Below, in pieces: positions 21,525 through 31,861 of a stretch of 64,000 nucleotides of DNA (its first letter is position 1; each line of letters opens with the position of its first letter). The notes under the pieces are model-generated. The model saw only the letters and a program-made list of their open reading frames with translations. It was not told the DNA's origin and did not search any database. The position numbers and the translations under genes were made by a program. This stretch comes from Alloascoidea africana (taxonomy: Eukaryota > Ascomycota > Alloascoideomycetes > Alloascoideales > Alloascoideaceae), in NCBI GenBank assembly GCA_030581615.1, contig JAKTTT010000035.1, positions 1 through 64,000 of the forward strand, given 5' to 3'.

Positions 21525-21857
21525 GTGGGTTTGAACTCTGTGAAGAGCGAAATTATCAGAATCAAAGTTCATGCTCCTGCCACGGCAATTGAAAGTTTCT
21601 CGGATCCTTTGCAATTAGTCAATTCGCCTGCTCTGATCAACACTCTACCCCCGGAAACCAAAGTCGAGGTCATGAAGGCCGTAACCCACGCTGTCAACAA
21701 TGTCATGTATTTTTGCCTCGGGTTTGCCATTGCCGCTTTCATCAGCAGTCTTTTTGTCACCAATAAAAGAGTTGAAAAGCCTGTGGAGGAATCAAGCTTA
21801 AATTCAAAGTCTCTGTCTGATGAGGAATCCTATCTCCGGACAAACACTTCCAGATGA
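21525..21857 (+). pseudogene. Collapsed copy of MFS copy 3: promoter fused to 3' end
   Basis: From about 21536 the sequence is nearly identical to the last 320 bp of the MFS gene ending at 26206 (shared AIESFSDPLQLVNSPAL through LRTNTSR). Immediately upstream, about 21230-21537 aligns with the promoter region of that gene (24000-24330). The middle, roughly 1.46 kb coding for the first thirteen helices, is missing. The frame has no ATG at its head (it opens with GTG), so it is not a plausible gene. Near-identity of the 3' ends points to a recent duplication or gene conversion. Confidence 0.88.
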
Positions 21858-22055
21858 CAATCTTTAGCCTAGCTATAAATCCCGTTTTTTATCTTTAAAT
21901 AGAACGAAAATTCCTCAAACATTAAAAATGACTCAAATTAGAGGTGCCTATCAAATCGATTAGAAGAGAGTTTAACCGCCAGAGCCTTAAAGAGTGTTGC
22001 TAAGCTAAAAACCCTGCATTGAAACCTGCTCATCGTAGGGCACATAATCATATGG

Positions 22056-22257
22056 GGAGCGCCGCGCGGCTGAAGTTACACCCCAGAACACTCACCTGAC
22101 TAATTTGGAAGTAAAGGCACATCAATGTAGCTCCCCATGTGGAGAAAAAGAACTTGAACCTTCTTCAACAAGCGTTCTTCCCGCTTGAATATAGTGTGAA
22201 TTACCGAATATTTAACCTGATTTTATTCATGCTTTCGGATTTTTCGTCCTTGGCTCT
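22056..22257 (+). pseudogene. Relic of an MFS copy 2-type promoter
   Basis: Aligns with 19085-19290, the upstream region of MFS copy 2, but leads into an inserted fold-back element instead of a coding region. The body of the corresponding gene resumes on the far side of the insertion at about 23354. Together they represent the broken right-hand copy of MFS copy 2. Confidence 0.65.
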
Positions 22258-22261
22258 GTCA

Positions 22262-23353
22262 TGATGATGGCTGAACCACGAGCACTTACCCATAATCAGG
22301 CTTTTATATAAATACTCGATTACATATTTACTCTCTTTTAATTAACTTTTACTTTTGATTGATAAACTACAATTTGTTTAGACCTACACCATCGGATCCA
22401 CTGATTCTATAGTCTGACTTACTTCTGTCCTACACCAACAGTTGCAGACTCACACCTTGTAGATATATCAAGAACTTGAACTCAACCAAGACTCATGGCA
22501 AGGATACCAAGATATCCTGCACATCAACCTTCAACAATGAGTGCACCATCTGAAACCAACAATAGTCAGATTGACAATCTTCAGACTTGTCTAGACAACA
22601 TGTACGAGAAGATATCCAAGGAAATCAGTCAACTCCGTTTAGAGACGACTGTTGGATTGGATAAGACAGAGAGTGAACCGGAATTAGCTAAAGAAGCTAT
22701 GGACAGCATTCAAGATCTATGTTATAATATTGCTATGTGCAAGAGACTTTGAGCCACACGAAGACCACAAAGTCGCTTAGCTCACACAAGACTAGAACAA
22801 AAGGAAAGTTTTAGTTGATAGTTACGAATATATAAGGAAGAGACTTGTCCCTTTCTAGTGAAAAGGTCAAGCTCTGTTTAGACTATTATTTGCATTCTAA
22901 TAATACAAACCAGGTTCACATTGAAGACATAACCCAAACATATAATACTCTAACTTATCCAATCGAGCAGTCGTCTCTAAACGGAGTTGACTGATTTCCT
23001 TGGAGATCTTCTCGTACATGCTGTCTAGACAAGATTGTCAATCTGATTATTGTTGGTTTCAGATGGTGCACTCATTGTTGAAGGTTGATGTGCAGGATGT
23101 CTTGGTATCCTTGCCATGAGTCTTGGTAGTTAGGTTTAAGTTCTTGATAATACTACAATGTGTTAGTCTGCAACTGTTGGTGTAGGACAGAAGTAAGTCA
23201 GACTATAGAATCAGTGGATCCGATGGTGTAGGTCTAAACAAATTGTAGTTTATCAATCAAAAGTAAAAGTTAATTAAAAGAGAGTAAATACGTAATAGAG
23301 TATCTATATAAAAGCCTGATTATGGGTAACTGCTCGTGGTTCAGCCACCATCA
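22262..23353. mobile_element. LTR-retroelement fossil, inverted-duplicated 5' end
   Basis: Two inverted arms of about 390 bp (about 22262-22657 and 22965-23353) enclose a spacer of about 310 bp. The outer ends read TGATG.TGGCTGAACCACG from both sides, starting with the TG typical of LTRs. A TATATAAATA promoter box lies about 45 bp in, and a coiled-coil-like reading frame (MARIPRYPAHQPS, MYEKISKEISQLRLE) starts about 235 bp in, where a gag start would be expected. I read it as LTR, leader and gag start, duplicated head-to-head, a known outcome of autointegration. Broken fossil; arms are very similar, so recent. It interrupts an MFS gene copy. Family assignment within LTR elements is uncertain. 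Confidence 0.7.
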
Positions 23354-23995
23354 ATACATCAACTTGCCCATAGGTGCTGTCAGGGCTGCACCCACCCAAG
23401 ACCAAGGGCGCTATCAAAATAAAACTTCATCTTATTGACTACATCGGTACGTTTCTGCTTACCTCCGGCCTTGTTCTCGTGTTGTTACCAAGCACTTTTG
23501 GAAGCTTGTTTTGCTTGAAACTGGTGTCTTGATGACATAGTCGACATTTTCCAAGCCCTTTCTTATGTTGAGCTCTATTGAATGTCCCCATGGCATCTGA
23601 CATATTGGCTATTGTCAAAACCGATGGAAGAATGATTCTGGAGACCTCCTTTGTTTATTTTTTCCAAGACCTTGGTGGTGCAGTAGGCGGAGATCTCGGC
23701 CAAACAATTATCACTAAAGCTTGACCAGCTTATATTAGCCAAAATGAACTCGTCTTCTTCTCAGATAACACTTCCTGATTTACTGGCCCTAATCAACTCG
23801 TCAATTGGAATCGACAGACTCACAGCTGGTATAGGAATTGGGGTCATAAAAGGAGAAATTAAATTTCCGTAAGGTCTTGTATTTTGCCTTGCCCTCTCAT
23901 TTTTCGACTTCTTTTCCGGACTAGTCGGTATAGATAATTGAATAGAATCTCCCGAAAAGATTGTTCCACAATATGGAAACGAGCCGAAAGCTTGA
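23354..23995 (+). pseudogene. Decayed copy of MFS copy 2
   Basis: Starts abruptly with ATACATCAACTTGCCCATAG, matching the TM5-TM6 region of MFS copy 2 (about 20153). It follows that gene to its stop (CCGAAAGCTTGA versus CCAAAGTTTGA). Compared with the intact copy it carries large internal deletions: about 640 bp remain of about 1070. Numerous substitutions and frame disruptions are visible. The first half of the gene is absent, replaced by the fold-back LTR element on its left. Non-functional host-gene relic. Confidence 0.85.
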
Positions 23996-24421
23996 ATTCT
24001 GTTCTCGCAACAGACATATAAAGTGAAGCCATAAATGTATGTTAAAGGTTATTATCAAGATTAAAAGGTTGGTGGTAAACGCAATTCATATTTGCTAAAG
24101 GCACCTGGAGATGGTCACTCAACAAGCAATGCATTTTGTGGTTCCAGCTGTGGAAACTGGTGGCAATTTTGAATGTGAATGAGCTGGCATTGACACAAGT
24201 TGAATAGAAATCTTTGTTTAGCCAGGAAGTTACATCGCTCCATGCGGAGTATACTGCTAGGCACTAAAGGTCAGGCGAGTGGGAACTGGACATATCGGTT
24301 GGTCTTAACTCCGTCTCATTGTAAGAAGCTACAAATAAGTGTGTATTGGGCCCTTGAAAAATGAAAAGAACCCTAAACCAACTGCATCATCAAACTAACC
24401 TAATCCAACAAATCTGTGATA

Positions 24422-26206
24422 ATGACATTCAAAAGAGAAAATGAGGAGAAAGAGCAGAAGGAGAGCGCGAGTTTTCTCGGTCAGCTCAGTCCTCAACATA
24501 CAACTGGCGAAATATCAGATGACGAAAAACAGGAAAAAGAAGAACACGACAGAATTAAAAAGCTAAACTCCCAAGTAGAGGATGCTGGAGATGGCACAGT
24601 TGCTGCTGATCAGTATCTCCATGGGACAAGACTCGTTCTGTGCATGTCAAGCATCATCTTGGCCATGTTTCTCGTGGGACTGGACCAAACCATTACCTCC
24701 ACAATCTTGTCCACAGTCGGAAACAAGTTTGGCAACTTTTCAAAAATTGGATGGATCACTGCTGGATTCATGTTGCCTATTGCTGTGCTGGGGCCGTCCT
24801 GGGGGAAGCTTTCCATCATTTTTGGAAGGAAGCCAACCATTCTGGTGTCTATAGTGATATTTGAAATTGGGTCCCTTATTTGCGCTCTTTCCAACTCGAT
24901 GGACTTGCTAATTGGAGGACGGGTCATCGCTGGTGTTGGCGGAGGTGGCATTCAGGCCAGCGTTTTCTTCATCGCTTCCGAAATTGTGCCCGCTCATAAA
25001 AGAGGGTTGGCATTCATCGGCGTAAGCGCTGCTTTTGGCATTTCTTCCGTTGTTGGTCCGCTACTAGGGGGAGCTTTTACAACCCATGTCAGTTGGAGAT
25101 GGTGTTTCTATATCAATCTGCCAGTAGGAGCTGTTGCTATCGTTGTTTTGATGCTCGTTTTCCACCCTCCAAAAGCACAAGGTGCGATCAAGTCAAAACT
25201 GAATCTGATTGACTACCTGGGGACTTTTTTGATAACTTCAGGCCTAGTGCTTGTGTTGTTAGCAGTGACGTTTGGCGGCGTTGATTTCCCTTGGGATTCT
25301 GTCGCTGTAATCCTTTGCTTTGTCCTAGGCGGTTTATTACTGACTGTATTTTCTATCTACAACTTTAAGTTTTCAAAACAGCCTCTTATTCCCTGGAGAA
25401 TCGTCAAGAGACCCCAGGTACTGGCCTCCGCCCTAGCTTTATGTTTCACTTTTTGCCATTTTATGGGCCTTATCATCTTTATGGTTGTGTATTTCCAGGT
25501 TGTCAGAGGCGCAAATGCTTGGAGAAGTGGAATCGATATGATGCCACTGATTATACCTGTTGTTATAGCCTCAGCCGTCTCCGGTGTTGTAGTTACAAAG
25601 ACAACCTATGTTAAGCCGTTTCTGATTTTGGGGGCTATTTTATCCCCCATTGGGTTTGGCATTTTAACACTGTTGAAGTATGATGCCAACATATCTCAAA
25701 GAATAGGCTACTTGATTCTTCCCGGCATTGGGATAGGACTCATTCTACAAACGACAATACTCAGTGCACAAATCGCAGCTCCTAAGAACGAGGGCGGCAT
25801 GATTTTGGTTACTTCATTTATCAATTTTTTACGAGCCCTTGGTGGAACTCTTGGTGGTGATCTCAGTCAAACTGTTTTCACGACCTCTCTGAAGAGCGAA
25901 ATTACCAGAATCATAGCCGCTGCTCCTGCCGCGGCAATTGAAAGTTTCTCGGATCCTTTGCAATTAGTCAATTCGCCTGCTCTGATCAACACTCTACCCC
26001 CGGAAACCAAAGTAGAGGTCATGAAGGCCGTAACCCACGCTGTCAACAATGTCATGTATTTTTGCCTCGGGTTTGCCATTGCCGCTTTCATCAGCAGTCT
26101 TTTTGTCACCAATAAAAGAGTTGAAAAGCCTGTGGAGGAATCAAGCTCAAATTCAAAGTCTCTGTCTGATGAGGAATCCAATCTTCGGACAAATACTTCC
26201 AGATAA
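24422..26206 (+). CDS. MFS multidrug transporter, DHA2 type, copy 3
   Basis: A 594-aa 14-helix drug:H+ antiporter of the same group as its two neighbours. The start is the ATG of MTFKRENEEKEQ; the preceding GTG is not a yeast start. Motifs: LDQTITSTILSTVGNKF, GKLSIIFGRKPTI, VGPLLGGAFTTHVSWRWCFYINLPVG, SAQIAAPKNEGGMI (Glu replaces the Asp of the other copies), ending LFVTNKRVEKP and a Ser-rich tail. It is the right-hand member of a duplicated unit; its counterpart on the left has collapsed to the C-terminal 320 bp. A variant of the promoter motif GGAAATATCGGTG lies at 24288-24300. Substrate unknown. Confidence 0.93.
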   Translation: MTFKRENEEKEQKESASFLGQLSPQHTTGEISDDEKQEKEEHDRIKKLNSQVEDAGDGTVAADQYLHGTRLVLCMSSIILAMFLVGLDQTITSTILSTVGNKFGNFSKIGWITAGFMLPIAVLGPSWGKLSIIFGRKPTILVSIVIFEIGSLICALSNSMDLLIGGRVIAGVGGGGIQASVFFIASEIVPAHKRGLAFIGVSAAFGISSVVGPLLGGAFTTHVSWRWCFYINLPVGAVAIVVLMLVFHPPKAQGAIKSKLNLIDYLGTFLITSGLVLVLLAVTFGGVDFPWDSVAVILCFVLGGLLLTVFSIYNFKFSKQPLIPWRIVKRPQVLASALALCFTFCHFMGLIIFMVVYFQVVRGANAWRSGIDMMPLIIPVVIASAVSGVVVTKTTYVKPFLILGAILSPIGFGILTLLKYDANISQRIGYLILPGIGIGLILQTTILSAQIAAPKNEGGMILVTSFINFLRALGGTLGGDLSQTVFTTSLKSEITRIIAAAPAAAIESFSDPLQLVNSPALINTLPPETKVEVMKAVTHAVNNVMYFCLGFAIAAFISSLFVTNKRVEKPVEESSSNSKSLSDEESNLRTNTSR

Positions 26207-27619
26207 TCTCATCCATCTGTTCTGGGTTATACTTTCAAAGAACAAAAATTCTTCAAGCATAAGCAATGACCCAAGTTAGACGTGGACATTAATGGCCTGG
26301 CTATCATGGAAACATTCTATTTTGTTTTTTGGTCTACTTTGCTCGCTAGGTTTTTTTTCTTTTTTTTTTGCTAACCCAACCAAGGGTCTAAATTTATAAT
26401 ATCTTGGCAATTCTGCATTGAGAACTTTTTATTGATTCTTGAGAGGTTTTTGATCCTCCCCTGTCCATGATCGAATTAGAATTTTTCTAAAATGACACTT
26501 AATGCAACAAACATATAATTGTGCTATAGAGATAATATGAATATTTTTCTTTCCTTGTAATGAATTGATTGTAGTGATCTATTTCTTGTACAATGACAGT
26601 CTATTGGAGGTTTACTTTTTTCACCAGATCGGAGACAAATAATGCTTATATAATGGTAAAATCTTTAGATGAGCAGTTGAGCTAAGAATATACTCTCAGA
26701 TCCAGGATTACGTCTTGATCGCGCCTAAAGAAACGATTGATCCAGATTGGTCGTTACTTGGGAGTCTTTCTGATTGAACTTTTTCTAGAGACATGGCAGC
26801 CCTAGGAATGCAAATGAGGAGGTCTACTATAGAGGTATAAGTCGCTCCACGAGTGGTCAAGGATTGCATCGCAAATATATGTAGAATTTTGAGGCATTTG
26901 ATACTTCTGAGAAAGATTAAAAATGAAATACTTGGAGTTCATGGTAAACCTCTATAACAAAATCTTGCATAGGGAACTTTGAGTCAGATCCCGGAAGCTC
27001 AAACTGCTGTTATTGGGTGGTAAAGAGGTGACTGGGACTTCGTTTAGAGAATATAGGCACTGAAGACTAACAGTAATCCAGCATTGGCTAATGAAGCTAT
27101 CAACAGCATCTCAAGATCCAAAGGGTATAGGTGAGGATGAAAAACCGACGTGATAACAGGACTCCTCCACCTACAGGTTCAAATTGTTCACATGGAGCGA
27201 AATTAAATTCGAGGATATAAAGAGGCTTGCCATTGAGACAACAATCAGAGGGGCTCCCCAGGCCATTATCTTAACTGGAAACACACCAAATAGGCAACAG
27301 CTTTACAAGTTTTAACAATTTGGTATATTGATGTTTCAGAATCATATAAAAAGTCCTAATTTTTGAATCTACAATGATGAACAAAACACAGGAATAATTA
27401 GAGATGATGATTATTGGGATAATTAAGAAAAGAAGAGCGAATGCAATTTTCAAACTATTGAAATCAACAAAATCAAAATAACACAAAGCCAAACAGATAA
27501 GAAAAGAGCTATAAATAAGAAAATTCTATGACTTTCCAAGGTATGAAAAAAAAAAAAAGGGGAAAAAAATTGGTTAACTTTTTTTTCATTTTTATGCAAG
27601 TAGCATTGATACCTCCTCC
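26207..27619. other. Gene-free stretch with a gag-like relic
   Basis: About 1.4 kb. The first 85 bp match the 3' flank of the collapsed MFS copy at 21858-21950, so the duplicated unit extends a little past the stop. At about 26860-27160 decayed sequence resembles the end of the putative gag frame of the fold-back element (shared 'gctaatgaagctatcaacagcatc'-like stretch). This indicates an older relic of the same LTR family. Poly-A/T runs follow near 27545-27585. No host gene supported. Confidence 0.5.
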
Positions 27620-30600
27620 TTAACACCAGATCAACCATTTAAATACCGTCCAACAAAACATGAAGCAATTCTTGCAAAGTCTCCCGATGGAAACCATGAT
27701 CCATATAGACCAAAGAGTAACAACAATTACATTCTCAAGCATCCAATATCCCAAAGTCATCAAAGATCCGGCTTGTCGATAATTGGACGGATGCAGATCG
27801 TTCAATTTTTGTAATCTTTCGTTCAATTTCCTACACCTCAAATTCAACGTTGTGTTTACTTCCCCCATGATACGATCAGATTGTGAGAGTAGCGTATCCA
27901 TACGTGGTGAATAATCATTGATGAATTTTTCCTTCACTGCGCTTAATACAGCCTGTGTTTCATTTTTGATATCGTCATATTTCTTGGTTAGATCCGTATT
28001 GATCTCTTCCGTATTCCCATCAATAGCCGTTATCAAATCATTCATATTTGAGAAACTGGCAATGAAAAAAGTCCTATACTCTTCTGGTTTTGAAAGTAAA
28101 TTTAACTTGCCAACCGTCAGGATAGCCTTGATTCTATCCAATCGTTTGCGACAATAGCTCATTGCAATCAAAAATTGCATCTCTGGTGTCAACTCAGGCT
28201 CCATCACCGAACCAGATTTGCTATTTGAAGCTTTTACTGTTGTTGGGTGAGTACGATTATCCAATTCAACCTCAGATACAGCACCAGACTCGCCATTACT
28301 ACTGAGAGAACTCGGTCTACTGACAACTGGAGTCATCTTTGACAGAGTCACTGTACCGGGTTTGTCGCCTTCTTCCCCACTTCCATGTTTCTTCCTCACG
28401 CTAAGGGGCACAATGGAGATATCCTTCATTGAAGGGGCAGGTGGAGCTTCGGAATTTTGCAATCCGGGAATCATTAAATCACCTAGTTCTTCATAAACGG
28501 GATTGGAGCTTGCTTTGTTGATGTTTGTGTCAATACTCTGGTTTCTCCGATCGTGACTAGGAGAGAAAGCTGAATGATTTCCTGGCAGCTCCGTGTCTGT
28601 ATGGTTTTGGGAGCCGACGTTTCCGACATTACCAGTAGCAGCAGTACCTGCTCCGGAATTGGGGGTGACGATCTCTGGCAATTTAATCCCATTGTCAAAC
28701 TCACTCTCATCGACATCATAACCCGCATACTCTTCATCTTCACTGTCGAGAAAGGTTTCCTCTCTACTGCCCTTGATTTTGTGTCCTAGAGTACGCACAG
28801 GATTGACATATTTTTTCAACTTTGATTTTTCCTTTTTCTTTTCCCCATTCGAGGGCTTTCTTGCCGAGATTTTCTTAAAAGGAGAACGTGATCTTTTCCG
28901 TTCGGTATTGTTGTTCTCAGTAGCGGATTCTATATCTGAGCTATTGTGTTCGGAATAGACGGCCTGTTCTCGCTTTTCATATTCCATAATTGCATCGCTG
29001 TAGTTTCTATACTTTGGGTTTTTCATAGTTGTATCATCACCATAAAAATCATGAACATCTGTGTCGAGTCTCTCCCCATATACCAAATCGCCATTTCTGT
29101 CTCTCATTAAATGGCGGTTGTAAGCACGCCATGACAAATCGGTTACCTGTTCGAAAAGATCAACTTCCCAAAACACTTTCCTCTTGTGATTGCTGCTGAA
29201 AACGGTAGAAGGCAGCGGCAACGGTTTGAAACCCAAGACTTTGGTGTAGGTAAGATCAGGAGCAGTTGCAAATTCCAACCCTCCTCCTGCTGGAGTACTG
29301 CTATGACGACGGTGATGGTGGATATGCCTATGTGGAGATTCACGGGTAACCCGACCTTGATTTTCCACTTCGTCTCTGTCCTGAGGGTAGTTGTTCGCTC
29401 TAGGACCCAAGTAGGAATATTTGTCCTTCTGTTTCCTGTTTCTGATAGTCTGCAATGGGTTGTAAACTCTATCAACACTTGCATTTAGCACAATATCATC
29501 TGCGGGGAGATCTTGGTACTGGGATATGGTCAAATAATACAATGCAATCATGCTCTTTATCTTGTGGGCTCTTGCCAGTGTAGCAGGGGATGGGTCAAAT
29601 TTGGGTCTATCAAATAATTGGGGCTCACTGACAAAAGAGGGCCATAGACCAGTTTTGGGGTGTCCCTCTTTTAGAAATTCCTGCAATTTGACATCGCCAT
29701 CTTGATATGGTCCGGAAACGATATTCCGGCGCGATTGGAATAGCAACGATGCAAGTAATGCAACTTCATTACGGACATGGTCAGGATCATTTCGAGGAGA
29801 TAAAGGACGATCCACTGTTTCTGAAGTGGAGCGGGACATTTTGGCATCTTTGACACCACCGTCATCATCACGTTTATCGGGAACTTGAGAGGTGGTTGTG
29901 GCATCATCGTGTTTTTCAAAAGACTGAGAAGTTGCGGTAACTGGCGTAGTATCCAAAGTCGTTGAGCCGGTGATTTCTTTAGGCAATTTATCATCGGCCG
30001 CCACAGCACGTTCATCAGGATTATTATTATTATTATTATGGTCATTATTATTGGTATTATTATTAATGTCGGTTGGACTTTCCAATTGCTCAGTTTTGGT
30101 AGTAGTGGCAACAGCAGTAACGGGCAAACTACTAGTGGACTGAATTCGTTTAGGAATGGGAGCGGGATCAGGACCAAATGAATCTGTATCTGTTGGTTGC
30201 AATTGTAGAGTAAGAGAGGACGAGTCCGTAAGTGATGATTTTTTGATAATTTTTTCTTTTCGTATCTCTTCAGGTGCCTGAGAAACCTTGGAATCCATGA
30301 TTGAGGTTCTACTCTTGCCACCAGACGATAGATAAAGCAGATTTGGATCGCTTTCGCTTCTAATGATTTTGGAGAGGTGAGTACTTGGGGCAGTGTTTGC
30401 TCTTCGCGAAACGGGACTTCTGGTGGCGGATCTCAGCATCCTATCTGGAGCCGGACTTTTTGAATGTGAGCGAGGAGGATTGATTGGCGACGATTTGCCA
30501 TGATGCTCTTTCACAGCAGCAGCAGAGGAAGAGGCAACGCCAGCCGTGGCGGCAAGAGCAGCGGCCCTCGCCTGGAACTCAGGGGTCTGAGGACGAGGTT

Positions 30601-31570
30601 TCGCGATGGCTGGAGCACGTTTATTGGGGTTTGCACTGCCACCACGGCGAGGAGGTTGATTAGGCGGCGGTCCAGGCGTTTCTCTGTCCATGGCATTCAT
30701 GTTCCACGGCCGTGTGGATGAGGAAGGCTCGATCAACACGGCTGGGGGCGAGGACCATCTGTTTTGCGCCTTACTGGGGGAGGAACGACGCAGCATCCGA
30801 GGGCCAAGATGGAAACTGGACGATTCGGTCGAGTTGAGAGCGCCGTAGCGCTTTTTCTTCATACTTGGCTTGTGTTTGACAGATTTTGGCGCTGCTGGAA
30901 TGGAAGATGAGGAGCCAGGGAGGTTTGTTTGAGCATCGGAACCCGTACAAGGGCCCGACCGGTTGTCCAGCTGACAGGGCACGGAGGACTGTCCGGCTAG
31001 ATCCAGATCCAGATGCAGATCTGAATCCAGATATCTCGAAGATGAAGATGGGGGTTCTATTTGAGTGTTGGGAAGGGGAATGGCAAAGCGGTCATCGAGG
31101 GGGTCTATGCCAGAGAGAGCCGAGGCACCAGTTTTGATTCTGCCAAAGTCGCCGCTGTAAGAACCATTGTGGAATTGCAATTGCAATTGTAGGTGTTTGT
31201 CGTCATGATAGTTTTCTATGCTTTCATTGTCCTCTTCATCGTCATCATTATCATAATCGTTTGTAAGGGCCTGCGAGTTGCGAGCCGAGTTCAGCTGGCT
31301 GGTGGTCAATGGGATCGGCGTGGACAGCGAGTATGCAGACTCGGGATGCGGAAAAGGAAGGGCCGAGGAAGAAGAAGAGGAAGAGGAATGTTGCGAGAGA
31401 TGATGAGAATTGGAAAGTTTATGTAGAGTGTTTTTGTTCTTCTTTAGTAGTCTGGACTGGCTGAAGCGTTTCAAGAGATGGGACCTGGATTTGGGCCCAG
31501 CAGCAGCAGCAGCAGCAGAAGAGGAGGAGGAGGAAGGGGCCTCGCCAATGAATGCGGATTGCGTTCCCAT
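27620..31570 (-). CDS. Large fungal protein with C-terminal membrane anchor
   Basis: A 1316-aa protein in one frame. The N-terminal 600 residues are low-complexity (poly-Ser, poly-Ala, Asn/Asp runs) and presumably disordered. Conserved-looking blocks follow: GHPKTGLWPSFVSEPQLFDRP, then KFDPSPATLARAHKIKSM, VLGFKPLPLPSTVFS, RKVFWEVDLFEQVTDLSW. A basic segment (RKRSRSPFKKISARKP) precedes a second disordered region. A C-terminal coiled-coil region (about residues 1140-1270) leads to one or two hydrophobic segments ending at the stop (LENVIVVTLWSIWIMVSIG), suggesting tail anchoring. The conserved blocks recall a fungal-specific family that may include S. cerevisiae Mtc4, but I am not certain enough to assign the name. 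Function unknown. Confidence 0.88.
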   Translation of the reverse strand: MGTQSAFIGEAPSSSSSSAAAAAAGPKSRSHLLKRFSQSRLLKKNKNTLHKLSNSHHLSQHSSSSSSSSALPFPHPESAYSLSTPIPLTTSQLNSARNSQALTNDYDNDDDEEDNESIENYHDDKHLQLQLQFHNGSYSGDFGRIKTGASALSGIDPLDDRFAIPLPNTQIEPPSSSSRYLDSDLHLDLDLAGQSSVPCQLDNRSGPCTGSDAQTNLPGSSSSIPAAPKSVKHKPSMKKKRYGALNSTESSSFHLGPRMLRRSSPSKAQNRWSSPPAVLIEPSSSTRPWNMNAMDRETPGPPPNQPPRRGGSANPNKRAPAIAKPRPQTPEFQARAAALAATAGVASSSAAAVKEHHGKSSPINPPRSHSKSPAPDRMLRSATRSPVSRRANTAPSTHLSKIIRSESDPNLLYLSSGGKSRTSIMDSKVSQAPEEIRKEKIIKKSSLTDSSSLTLQLQPTDTDSFGPDPAPIPKRIQSTSSLPVTAVATTTKTEQLESPTDINNNTNNNDHNNNNNNPDERAVAADDKLPKEITGSTTLDTTPVTATSQSFEKHDDATTTSQVPDKRDDDGGVKDAKMSRSTSETVDRPLSPRNDPDHVRNEVALLASLLFQSRRNIVSGPYQDGDVKLQEFLKEGHPKTGLWPSFVSEPQLFDRPKFDPSPATLARAHKIKSMIALYYLTISQYQDLPADDIVLNASVDRVYNPLQTIRNRKQKDKYSYLGPRANNYPQDRDEVENQGRVTRESPHRHIHHHRRHSSTPAGGGLEFATAPDLTYTKVLGFKPLPLPSTVFSSNHKRKVFWEVDLFEQVTDLSWRAYNRHLMRDRNGDLVYGERLDTDVHDFYGDDTTMKNPKYRNYSDAIMEYEKREQAVYSEHNSSDIESATENNNTERKRSRSPFKKISARKPSNGEKKKEKSKLKKYVNPVRTLGHKIKGSREETFLDSEDEEYAGYDVDESEFDNGIKLPEIVTPNSGAGTAATGNVGNVGSQNHTDTELPGNHSAFSPSHDRRNQSIDTNINKASSNPVYEELGDLMIPGLQNSEAPPAPSMKDISIVPLSVRKKHGSGEEGDKPGTVTLSKMTPVVSRPSSLSSNGESGAVSEVELDNRTHPTTVKASNSKSGSVMEPELTPEMQFLIAMSYCRKRLDRIKAILTVGKLNLLSKPEEYRTFFIASFSNMNDLITAIDGNTEEINTDLTKKYDDIKNETQAVLSAVKEKFINDYSPRMDTLLSQSDRIMGEVNTTLNLRCRKLNERLQKLNDLHPSNYRQAGSLMTLGYWMLENVIVVTLWSIWIMVSIGRLCKNCFMFCWTVFKWLIWC

Positions 31571-31861
31571 ATACCAACAGCAGTGACTACCGCGAGCTTC
31601 CCATGCTCTGGGAAGGCGAAAAAAGGAGAAGAAAAGATGGGCAAAGAGGGAGAAATGGGAGCGATGAGCAATGGGAATGGGAATTGGAGGGGTGCACGGG
31701 TGTATGTGCGGCGCAGTGGGCGCACACGCCGGGGGGCAGTTTCCGGAAGATGTGTGCGCTATGTTCCGGGAAGATGCCAGGCGTGGGGGTGTGTGGGTGT
31801 ACGTTGGGGGAAAAAGTACAAGGGAGAAAAGAACGAGACAGATCTACAGCGACTAGTCAAT

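Noticed and set aside
21525-21857. A short functional MFS-like gene
   Set aside because: It opens with GTG, has no upstream ATG in frame, and covers only the last membrane helix of the intact paralog.
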